DNA from: Gammaproteobacteria bacterium
Lineage (GTDB): Bacteria; Pseudomonadota; Gammaproteobacteria; Pseudomonadales; Azotimanducaceae
Assembly (NCBI GenBank): GCA_027293665.1
Contig: JAPUFN010000067.1
Span: forward strand, 1 to 5,236
DNA: 5,236 bases
Direction of reading: 5' to 3'
In this document: one piece after another, positions 1 through 5,236 of the stretch
Numbering within the stretch: the first letter of the stretch is position 1
Layout of the letters: each line of letters begins with the position of its first letter
Notes under the pieces: generated by a model
What the model was told of the DNA's origin: nothing
Databases searched by the model: none
What the model saw: only the letters and a program-made list of their open reading frames with translations
Translations under genes and position numbers: made by a program

Positions 1-2485
1 CTTCATCGCTCATTGCTGCAAATTCTTGCAGCTGTGCTTCCATGAAGGCAATGGTTGCCGTTTCCAGTTCACCTGGCGAGGCCACGGGTGATTGAATGAT
101 GAACGTAAGTCCGCCGCGATCGTGTTTCGTCTGGCTGGATAGACTGACAACGTACCCGAGTTGTTGCTCGGTCCGCAGGCTCGAGAAGTATTCCTGACGC
201 AGGAGTTGTCCAGCCAGCGCACTTCTCGCGCGTTGTTCGTAGGATGATTCAGAGTCCTGGATGTGCAAGGCGATGGAAGCGTCGTTGTGATCGACCGCTA
301 CGGTGAGCAGCCAGGGATCAGTGATGTCGACAACCTCGGGTTTGACCAGCTTGAACTCTTTGAGTGGCAACGTGTTGGCCAGATCCCTCGCGAGAGCGTC
401 GAGGCCTGCTTCATCGATATTACCGTGGGCAAGCCCTAGAATCGAAAACTCGGACAACTTCGCCTCACGCCAGTCTGCGAGCTGAGCGAGATCCATCTCG
501 CGCAGATTGTCCGCCAGCAGGAGGGGTGACCAGCTTGTCGACAGGAGCAGATTGTTCAAGGCTGCATAGGTCTGGGTATAGGGGCGCTCATTGCGGAAGT
601 TGCTCCATTCACGCACGAGCTCCGACTGATAAAGCGCAAAGCGCGATTCGTCCAGCTGCAGATTGCGGAATTTGTCGATAACGGCACTCAGCAGTTCGGG
701 TTGCCGGTCGGAGTAGCCGGAAACGCGAATCTGAAAACCACTGGAAGTAATGGCGAGTCGATAGCCCAGGCCAGCCAGCATGGCAGGATAGGCGTATTCG
801 TTCAGCGCATCGGTGACCAGGCGCTGATAGAGCTGGGCCAGAACGATGTCTTCCGGCGTTGTCAGGCCGCCACGCACGCCGAGACTGAAATAAAGATTTG
901 CCCTGGGTACTCCGAACTCGGCGTCTCTATCCAGCCACAGCTCGAGTCCGGGTCTGGTCACGACCTGCACGGGTCCGATGCTGTCGTCGTCGAGCAGATT
1001 CAACTGCTTGGGGAGAAATTGATTTATTTGCGGCAGGTGCAGACTTGCAAGCTCCGGTGTGCTGCTGACCTTGCGTTGCTCCAGCTTGTAAGGCACCTGG
1101 AACCATGTCTCGATCTGATCTGTGGCCACATCTGGACCGACAATCTCCATCAGCAGGTTCTCGGGAGTCAGATAGACCAGAAACGATTCAATCAGCTGGG
1201 CATCGAACGTATCCATGAGATAAGGCGCGATCAGCACGTCTGCCGGTGGATACAAGGCAAAAGCGGGTCCGGTGCGGTAGACGAAACCCGTGGCGCTGGA
1301 TTGCTCCTGAAACTGAAATCCGAGCTGGGCGACCATCGCCTGTTCTTCATAGCGCCAGGCTTGCGGGGGCTGGCTGCGAAGGAGTTCTATATAGCCGAAC
1401 AACAGCTGGCCAATGTCCTCGATGTGCGCAGCACCAGTCTGGTTGATCTCGATATCTACGCTGAGAAACGCATTGGTATCGTCGAGCCGGCTCACACCCG
1501 CAGCCAATGATTCGATCCAGCCTTTGGCTTTGAGTAACTGGTGCAGGCTGCCATCTCCCTCGTGGCCTAAGAGGTTCGTGATGTATTGCGCGGGTTTCTT
1601 GTGATAGTAGGGTTCGGTCGCAGGTATGGGAAAGTTGTAGGAAATCCGCCGCTGATCACGCAGCGACTGGTGCGTCAGCACAGCGGGTAACTGTTCCTGC
1701 GTGAATGCGCGCTCAACGGTTTTGGCAGGTCCGATTGCGTGATTTTCTATCGCCCCGAACATGGGCCTGATCCAGCTTTCGAGTTCGTCGAGCGATTCGT
1801 TGCTGAGAGCGACCAGGATCATCTGGTCAGCCGAGTATTCAGTTTCGAAAAATTCGATCAGTGCCTCATCGACTCCGTCGTCGAGTGTAGCGAGACTGCC
1901 GATGGTGAATCGCGAGCCCGGATAGTCCGGGTTCATCGCAGCCTTCAGCACCGAAAAACCACGCCAGTTGTCGTCTTTTATCTGGAGTTGGTACTCAGAG
2001 TCCACGGCGTTTTTCTCGCGATCAACGTAATCTTTTTCGAGCAACGGACTGATGAAAAACTGCGCGAACCGGTCCATGCCTTCCGCAAAATGGTCGACCT
2101 GGATATCGAAGAAATAGTTGGTGTGCTCGGCTGCTGTGTAGGCGTTGGACGAGCCACCGTGGGCGGCGATGAACTGCTGGTAGCCATCGACCTCCGGGTA
2201 CTTTTCGGTGCCTATGAACAGCATGTGTTCGAGGAAATGCGCAAGACCCGGGTACTCTACGGGCTCATGGTAGCTGCCTCGAAGTACAGAAAGCGAAGCG
2301 GCCGCCTTGTCGGTCTGGGCATCGGCTACCAGCAGAACCCGCAAGGCATTGTCCAGCACGAGATAGCGGTACTCACGATCATCGTTCGGGCTTTTTCTGA
2401 GCGTAACCCCCTGTTCCTCCTTTACGGTCACGCAGGAGACCAGGAACAGACATAGAACGGCAATGGCGAAGCGTTGCAGGATCAC
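1..2485 (-). CDS. M16 family zinc metallopeptidase (pitrilysin/insulysin-like), lipoprotein, C-terminus beyond window
   Basis: Predicted zinc endopeptidase that degrades peptides in the periplasm. The frame is open without a stop from a GTG at 2485 to the left edge, giving 828 residues; pitrilysin-type enzymes have about 960, so roughly 130 are off-window. The inverted zinc motif HFLEH (H83, E86, H87) is followed by the distal zinc ligand E164 in KNAVDSEY, with the same 77-residue spacing as H92 to E169 in E. coli pitrilysin. Near the right end of the protein, LRTEQQLGYVV (770-780) followed by FIIQS matches the C-terminal half of insulin-degrading enzyme; R771 and Y778 align with its substrate-binding R824 and Y831. 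The N-terminus is a lipoprotein signal with lipobox LVSC (C18). Residue +2 is Val rather than Asp, which by the E. coli rule favours the outer membrane. No ATG precedes the signal peptide. GTG is chosen because GAAGGG lies about 11 bases upstream and the lipoprotein signal starts there. It probably shares an operon with the DoxX gene 34 bp upstream. The family call is firm; the physiological substrate is unknown. Confidence 0.95.
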   Translation of the reverse strand, partial: MILQRFAIAVLCLFLVSCVTVKEEQGVTLRKSPNDDREYRYLVLDNALRVLLVADAQTDKAAASLSVLRGSYHEPVEYPGLAHFLEHMLFIGTEKYPEVDGYQQFIAAHGGSSNAYTAAEHTNYFFDIQVDHFAEGMDRFAQFFISPLLEKDYVDREKNAVDSEYQLQIKDDNWRGFSVLKAAMNPDYPGSRFTIGSLATLDDGVDEALIEFFETEYSADQMILVALSNESLDELESWIRPMFGAIENHAIGPAKTVERAFTQEQLPAVLTHQSLRDQRRISYNFPIPATEPYYHKKPAQYITNLLGHEGDGSLHQLLKAKGWIESLAAGVSRLDDTNAFLSVDIEINQTGAAHIEDIGQLLFGYIELLRSQPPQAWRYEEQAMVAQLGFQFQEQSSATGFVYRTGPAFALYPPADVLIAPYLMDTFDAQLIESFLVYLTPENLLMEIVGPDVATDQIETWFQVPYKLEQRKVSSTPELASLHLPQINQFLPKQLNLLDDDSIGPVQVVTRPGLELWLDRDAEFGVPRANLYFSLGVRGGLTTPEDIVLAQLYQRLVTDALNEYAYPAMLAGLGYRLAITSSGFQIRVSGYSDRQPELLSAVIDKFRNLQLDESRFALYQSELVREWSNFRNERPYTQTYAALNNLLLSTSWSPLLLADNLREMDLAQLADWREAKLSEFSILGLAHGNIDEAGLDALARDLANTLPLKEFKLVKPEVVDITDPWLLTVAVDHNDASIALHIQDSESSYEQRARSALAGQLLRQEYFSSLRTEQQLGYVVSLSSQTKHDRGGLTFIIQSPVASPGELETATIAFMEAQLQEFAAMSDE

Positions 2486-2519
2486 AGAGCTGAATACCCT
2501 TCGATAGGATGAGTCAGGA

Positions 2520-3200
2520 TTATATAGGGGAACGTCGTAAAAGCTTCAGATAGTAGTCCACGCTGAGGTAGCGACCGCCACCGATCATCATCAATGCGAG
2601 CAACATGGCAATGTAGGTGCCGGCAAACTCAATTCCGCTGTTGAGTTTGACGATACTGCCGCTGCCGTTGAGATACCGGTAATTACCGTGTTCGCGCAAT
2701 ATCGATTTGGCCCGCCTCAAGCGTTCAGAGGCCTCGATCGTTCTCTCGTTCACGTTGTAGCACTTGATGTAGCGCTCGAAAACGTTCGATGCGGCGTGCG
2801 CCTTACTTGCAGTAATGCAAACAGCCGGTGGATTCGAGGGCGCGATCGCCGCCCAGCCGTTATCCAGATGGACAGAATAGGCGGCGACGAACATGGTTAC
2901 GGTGAGTGGGATCGCGATGAGTCGTGTGCCGAGCCCCAGCAGGAGTGCAATTCCGCCCAGAAATTCAGTCCAGGAGGCCAGGAACCATGAGAGATCGGCT
3001 GGCAGGACGTTGAACGGGAAAGGGAACTCGTCAAGCTGGCTGCCGAACCAGTTGTCTCCCGTGATCTTCTCCCAGCCTGCGGCGATGAGCACCGGTCCGA
3101 GGATCAGTCGCAGGAGAATTGATGCAATGCCGTCGAAGTGCTGCAGAAAGGCGGCGAGTCGGCCATACCAGAAGCCGACGGTATCAATTACGGTAGTCAT
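2520..3200 (-). CDS. DoxX family inner-membrane protein, HvfX-like
   Basis: A 226-residue membrane protein with four predicted helices (about residues 24-42, 72-91, 94-112 and 190-208). The arginine-rich C-terminus (LLRR) suggests N-in/C-in topology, which places the 77-residue loop between helices 3 and 4 in the periplasm. Family marks seen are VHLDNGW (110-116), ASERLRRAKSILREHGNY (157-174), LNSGIEFAGTY (186-196) and GGGRYLSVDYY (207-217). From memory these fit the DoxX subgroup named HvfX, linked to maturation of copper-binding bufferin-type peptides; no bufferin precursor or HvfB/HvfC-like gene is present here, so that role is not supported by context. The periplasmic loop holds two cysteines, C128 and C147, which could form a disulfide or bind metal (inference). 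The ATG at 3200 has GGGGA about 10 bases upstream. The M16 gene follows on the same strand after 34 bp. Family assignment is confident; function is unknown. Confidence 0.88.
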   Translation of the reverse strand: MTTVIDTVGFWYGRLAAFLQHFDGIASILLRLILGPVLIAAGWEKITGDNWFGSQLDEFPFPFNVLPADLSWFLASWTEFLGGIALLLGLGTRLIAIPLTVTMFVAAYSVHLDNGWAAIAPSNPPAVCITASKAHAASNVFERYIKCYNVNERTIEASERLRRAKSILREHGNYRYLNGSGSIVKLNSGIEFAGTYIAMLLALMMIGGGRYLSVDYYLKLLRRSPI

Positions 3201-3221
3201 TGCTGAATGTTCCCCAGGTAA

Positions 3222-3240
3222 CAGGATTGATGGCAGGATT
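3222..3240. repeat. Direct repeat CAGGATT x2 in the divergent promoter region
   Basis: CAGGATT occurs at 3222-3228 and again at 3234-3240, 12 bp start to start, between the divergent DoxX and kinase genes. The second copy overlaps the left arm of the inverted repeat at 3232-3252. Repeated half-sites in a 72-bp divergent gap could be part of an operator. No regulator is encoded nearby and the spacing is slightly more than one helical turn, so this is only suggestive. Confidence 0.3.
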
Positions 3241-3252
3241 TAGACTCCTGCC
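3232..3252. promoter_or_regulatory. Perfect 7-bp inverted repeat between divergent genes, candidate operator
   Basis: GGCAGGA (3232-3238) and TCCTGCC (3246-3252) are exact reverse complements separated by TTTAGAC. The site lies 31 bp before the DoxX start and 20 bp before the kinase start, where a dimeric regulator could act on both directions. It could also fold as a short hairpin in the leader of either transcript. There is no T-run, so it does not look like a terminator. I see no convincing -35/-10 pair for either gene in the gap, so the promoters are unplaced. Confidence 0.4.
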
Positions 3253-3272
3253 GCCACGATGGTTCCAATTCG

Positions 3273-4181
3273 ATGGATCTCCACGACATATGTAAATCGC
3301 TCGCAGCCGAGCCCACCGCCGCGGCCGAACTCGCCGCTATGCTTCCGGCAGCAGTCCCCGGGCAATGGCGCGATCTGGCTGCGGCACTGATTGGGGACAG
3401 GCAGCAAAACCAGATGGCTAGCGAAGGCGCAAGGCTACGAGATCGAGCCGGACGCGTGTTGGGGATCTGTGGTGGTCAGGGCGCTGGCAAAAGCTCACTG
3501 GCGGCAGGCGTTGTCGCCGCCGCAGAGCGGCTCGGGCAGCGCGCAGTGAGTCTTTCGCTCGACGATTTCTATCTGACCAAAACCCAACGCACTGATCTCG
3601 CACGACAGGTGCATCCACTGCTGGCAACGCGAGGTGTCCCAGGCACTCATGATGTAGCACTCTGCATTCGAACGATCGAGGCTCTCCTCGTTCCAGGCAA
3701 TCACCAGATTCCGCGCTTCGACAAGGGCCGGGACGATCGTCAATCGCGTGATAAATGGGACGCGGTGGCGGGCCCGTTCGATCTGGTTGTACTCGAAGGC
3801 TGGTGCGTCGGGGCACCGCCGCAACCACTCGGTGCGCTCAGTGCTCCCTGCAACGAGCTGGAGTCATCGACCGACCCGCAGGGAGTTTGGCGTGGCTATG
3901 TTAACGATTGCCTGCGCAGCGACTATCAGGCGTTGTGGCGCATGGTCGATGAGCTGATATTCCTGGCTGTGCCGGGCATGGACGCTGTGCTGCGATGGCG
4001 CGGACACCAGGAGCTTGAACGGCCATCCGAGCTGCGCATGGCGAGCGCTCAAATTGCCGAATTTGTCGCGCACTACGAACGCCTGACTCGTTGGATGCTC
4101 GCCGAGATGCCCGCAATAGCCCATTTAACGGGGGTTCTCGACGATTCCCACAATCTGGTCGAGCTCAGGCAACGGCGCTGA
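3273..4181 (+). CDS. D-glycerate 3-kinase-like P-loop kinase
   Basis: Predicted cytoplasmic ATP-dependent kinase of the phosphoribulokinase/uridine-kinase fold, related to plant glycerate kinase GLYK and yeast Tda10. Plant GLYK makes 3-phosphoglycerate from D-glycerate; bacterial members are mostly named by similarity. The 302 residues contain, in order, a Walker A loop GGQGAGKS (67-74), SLDDFYLT (95-102), the family block HPLLATRGVPGTHD (114-127), PRFDKGRDDR (147-156), the Walker B-like strand DLVVLEGWCVGA (170-181), WRGYVNDCL (206-214) and a C-terminal HYERLTRWMLAEMP segment. All expected blocks are present and the length is normal. The ATG at 3273 has only a weak ribosome-binding site, but no nearby in-frame start is better. 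It is divergent from the DoxX gene. The glycine-zipper gene follows after 71 bp with no clear terminator between them. No other glycerate-pathway gene is in view, so the substrate is inferred from family only. Confidence 0.87.
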   Translation: MDLHDICKSLAAEPTAAAELAAMLPAAVPGQWRDLAAALIGDRQQNQMASEGARLRDRAGRVLGICGGQGAGKSSLAAGVVAAAERLGQRAVSLSLDDFYLTKTQRTDLARQVHPLLATRGVPGTHDVALCIRTIEALLVPGNHQIPRFDKGRDDRQSRDKWDAVAGPFDLVVLEGWCVGAPPQPLGALSAPCNELESSTDPQGVWRGYVNDCLRSDYQALWRMVDELIFLAVPGMDAVLRWRGHQELERPSELRMASAQIAEFVAHYERLTRWMLAEMPAIAHLTGVLDDSHNLVELRQRR

Positions 4182-4241
4182 TTATTCAGACTTCGTTCAG
4201 TCACTGAGCGCTAAATTAGGCGCATCCAATGATGTATTGCC

Positions 4242-4245
4242 GGAG
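4242..4245 (+). promoter_or_regulatory. Ribosome-binding site GGAG deciding the start of the glycine-zipper gene
   Basis: GGAG lies 7 bases before the ATG at 4253, ideal spacing. The alternative in-frame starts at 4229 and 4232 have only AGG at 4218-4220. The site therefore favours the shorter protein, although the longer form would add one arginine to the signal-peptide n-region. Confidence 0.55.
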
Positions 4246-4252
4246 TAATCCA

Positions 4253-4771
4253 ATGACAGTCGCTCAATTTGTAGCCCCGATTCTGCTGGTGCCTTCACTC
4301 GCACTCGCCGGTACCAGTTATGACCGCGCGCGAGTGGTTGATGTCGAACCTCTCTACAAGAGCGTGCACTACACCGTGCCGACTGAGCAATGCCATCTGG
4401 AACAGGTGCCGGTGTATGAACACAGCCGTGTCGGACGATCGTACACAGGGCCGATTCTCGGCGCGATAATCGGAGCTGCAATCGGCAATGCGGTTGGCCA
4501 CAGAAAGCATAACAAGCGGGTGGGTACAGCGGTCGGGGCAATCCTCGGTGGCTCAATCGGGCGAGATATCGCGCGTCGCCAGCACTATGAAGAGGGCCCG
4601 GTGGGCTACCGCAGTGAAGAAGTATGCCGCGTGATCGATGAGCCGCGTGAGGAACTCGAATTGACTGGCTACCGGGTCACCTATCAATATGCCGGTGAAA
4701 CTCACACCACCAAAATGGCCAGGGACCCCGGCAAATACCTGCGGGTTCGTGTCCGGGTATCGCCTGCGTAA
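4253..4771 (+). CDS. Glycine-zipper 2TM domain exported protein
   Basis: A 172-residue envelope protein of the glycine-zipper 2TM type (17-kDa surface-antigen-like). A signal peptide with hydrophobic core FVAPILLVPSLALA ends in an ALA cleavage site near residue 19. The mature protein has an N-terminal segment with VVDVEPLYKSVHYTVPTEQC, then two glycine-spaced hydrophobic stretches (about residues 66-82 and 91-107) separated by the basic HRKHNKR, and a C-terminal strand-rich part ending in TYQYAGETHTTKMARDPGKY and RVRVRV. Cysteines C47 and C125 flank the zipper and could form a periplasmic disulfide. No lipobox cysteine is present, so it is not a lipoprotein. The start at 4253 is chosen for its GGAG; starting at 4229 would give 180 residues. 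It lies 71 bp after the kinase. Members are thought to act in the cell envelope, but no precise function is established. Confidence 0.87.
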   Translation: MTVAQFVAPILLVPSLALAGTSYDRARVVDVEPLYKSVHYTVPTEQCHLEQVPVYEHSRVGRSYTGPILGAIIGAAIGNAVGHRKHNKRVGTAVGAILGGSIGRDIARRQHYEEGPVGYRSEEVCRVIDEPREELELTGYRVTYQYAGETHTTKMARDPGKYLRVRVRVSPA

Positions 4772-4773
4772 TC

Positions 4774-4808
4774 GGCGCAAAATTGCCCGTATAGAGGGCA
4801 TTCGCGCC
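4774..4808 (+). terminator. Imperfect hairpin after the glycine-zipper gene, weak terminator candidate
   Basis: Outer arms GGCGC (4774-4778) and GCGCC (4804-4808) and inner arms TGCCC (4784-4788) and GGGCA (4796-4800) can pair around a 7-base loop, with unequal internal bulges. It starts 3 bases after the stop codon, a usual place for an end-of-gene structure. No T-run follows, so it is not a classical intrinsic terminator. It may stabilise the 3' end instead. Confidence 0.35.
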
Positions 4809-4832
4809 ACTCCCATTGTGATCCCGGACAAG

Positions 4833-4860
4833 TTATGACACTCGGTTTTGGGAGTACAAT
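4833..4860 (+). promoter_or_regulatory. Possible sigma70-type promoter for the PepSY gene
   Basis: TACAAT at 4855-4860 matches five of six -10 consensus bases. TTATGA at 4833-4838, 16 bases upstream, is a poor -35 (three of six). The -10 ends 30 bases before the ATG, giving a short leader. With the hairpin just upstream, this suggests the PepSY gene has its own transcription start. The weak -35 could mean an activator is needed (inference). Confidence 0.35.
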
Positions 4861-4890
4861 GCACACAGTAACGCTAGAGGAACACGTAGC

Positions 4891-5187
4891 ATGAATGCGC
4901 CCAGGTGTGGCAAGTGGCTCCTGCGGTTGATGCTTGTACTCCCACTGTCTTTCCCTGCGAGTACACTGGCGCAACAACAGACTCAGCCGAGTTACTACAC
5001 AAAACCAGCAGGAGTTTCACTGGAACAGGCTGCCGACATGGTCCGCCGGCAGACGGGCGGCCGGGTGTTATCAGCTACCCCCGTGAACAAAGCCGGACGC
5101 CGGGGTTACAACGTGCGTGTCCTGCTCGATGGTAAGCGGGTCAAACAATACTACGTGGACGCAGACGGCCGGATGTCCGCCCGGTAA
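4891..5187 (+). CDS. Small secreted PepSY-domain protein
   Basis: A 98-residue exported protein. The N-terminus has a basic region (R5, K8, R12), a hydrophobic core to about residue 23 and a likely signal-peptidase site after TLA (residue 27). The mature part, about 70 residues, is one PepSY-like unit: a helix GVSLEQAADMVRRQTGG (41-57), then strands RVLSATPV, GYNVRVLLDGK and VKQYYVDADGRM (84-95). PepSY units are thought to bind or inhibit peptidases or sense periplasmic signals; the role here is unproven. The ATG at 4891 has AGAGGA 9 bases upstream (4876-4881). In many gammaproteobacteria similar small genes precede a response-regulator and sensor-kinase pair, so such genes may lie just past the right edge (inference). 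The stop codon lies inside the first copy of a 22-bp tandem repeat. Confidence 0.82.
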   Translation: MNAPRCGKWLLRLMLVLPLSFPASTLAQQQTQPSYYTKPAGVSLEQAADMVRRQTGGRVLSATPVNKAGRRGYNVRVLLDGKRVKQYYVDADGRMSAR

Positions 5188-5236
5188 GGGCGGTGGGTCC
5201 GCCCGGTAAAAGCGGTGAGTCCGCCCGCTGAGGCAA
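5175..5236 (+). repeat. 22-bp tandem repeat, two full copies and a partial third, overlapping the PepSY stop
   Basis: GTCCGCCCGGTAA at 5175-5187 recurs at 5197-5209, and a diverged form GTCCGCCCGCTGA lies at 5219-5231, each exactly 22 bp apart. The first copy contains the last codons and TAA of the PepSY gene; each later copy carries TAA or TGA at the same place. The spacer halves also match (GGGCGGTGG and AAGCGGTGA). CCGCCC (5177-5182) can pair with GGGCGG (5188-5193), which can alternatively pair with CCGCCC (5199-5204), giving two exclusive 6-bp hairpins. No T-run is visible. The array may continue past the window. Confidence 0.8.

Noticed and set aside
701..1510. Long plus-strand open frame of 269 codons opposite the M16 gene
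   Set aside because: It is codon-aligned antisense to the protease frame, starts at TTG, and its translation shows no recognisable domain. The opposite strand encodes conserved protease sequence throughout.
1739..2455. Plus-strand open frame of 238 codons opposite the N-terminal M16 domain
   Set aside because: It lies exactly opposite the zinc-binding domain in the same codon phase. Its length is explained by the base composition of the real gene.
1..2485. M16 gene as a truncated pseudogene
   Set aside because: The frame is intact to the window edge with both zinc-site and C-terminal-half motifs present. The missing C-terminus is explained by the window boundary alone.
2688..3243. Overlapping plus-strand frames (2688-2990 and 2893-3243) opposite the DoxX gene
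   Set aside because: They lack recognisable motifs, while the minus strand encodes four membrane helices and family motifs.
3418..3828. Minus-strand frames within the kinase gene
   Set aside because: They overlap the Walker A and other conserved kinase blocks on the plus strand and show no domain of their own.
4185..4217. TAAATT at 4212-4217 as a -10 box for the glycine-zipper gene
   Set aside because: It matches only four of six bases and has no -35 at acceptable spacing (TTCGTT is 14 and TTCAGA is 21 bases away). Read-through from the kinase gene is as likely.
4182..4228. Terminator after the kinase gene
   Set aside because: Only small palindromic bits such as TCAGTCACTGA are present, with no GC-rich stem and no T-run.
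4809..4855. ACTCCC (4809-4814) and GGGAGT (4850-4855) as an operator around the PepSY promoter
   Set aside because: The arms are short and 35 bases apart, and the neighbouring CATTGT/ACAATG pair is in the wrong order to extend the palindrome. Chance is sufficient.

Overview
The window looks like ordinary chromosomal DNA from a gammaproteobacterium, of moderately high GC content by eye. The gene types suggest this: a pitrilysin/insulysin-type M16 protease, a DoxX protein of the HvfX type, a D-glycerate 3-kinase-like P-loop kinase, a glycine-zipper envelope protein and a small secreted PepSY protein. A free-living, possibly marine or environmental lineage fits, but no genus can be named from sequence alone. 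There is no rRNA, tRNA, CRISPR array, integrase, transposase or other mobile element.

Layout. From the left edge to 3200, two genes are read leftward. The first transcribed encodes a four-helix inner-membrane DoxX/HvfX-like protein (3200 to 2520). After a 34-bp gap comes a large lipoprotein M16 metallopeptidase (2485 down to base 1), cut by the window edge about 828 residues in. The spacing suggests one operon. From 3273 onward all genes read rightward: a glycerate-kinase-like gene (3273-4181), a glycine-zipper exported protein (4253-4771) and a PepSY-domain exported protein (4891-5187). The 72-bp divergent gap between the two groups (3201-3272) carries a perfect 7-bp inverted repeat and a repeated half-site. 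It must hold or lie near both sets of promoter signals.

How the genes relate. Four of the five products are envelope proteins: an outer-membrane-directed protease lipoprotein, an inner-membrane DoxX protein, a glycine-zipper protein and a periplasmic PepSY protein. The kinase is cytoplasmic and is probably a metabolic neighbour rather than a partner. In related bacteria small PepSY genes of this kind often sit just upstream of a two-component regulator pair, so a response regulator and sensor kinase may follow beyond the right edge (inference).

I see no convincing new multi-gene system. The points most worth a second look are three copies (the last incomplete) of a 22-bp repeat that begins inside the PepSY stop region, the inverted repeat in the divergent promoter region, and an HvfX-like gene without any bufferin-type partner, joined instead to an M16 protease.
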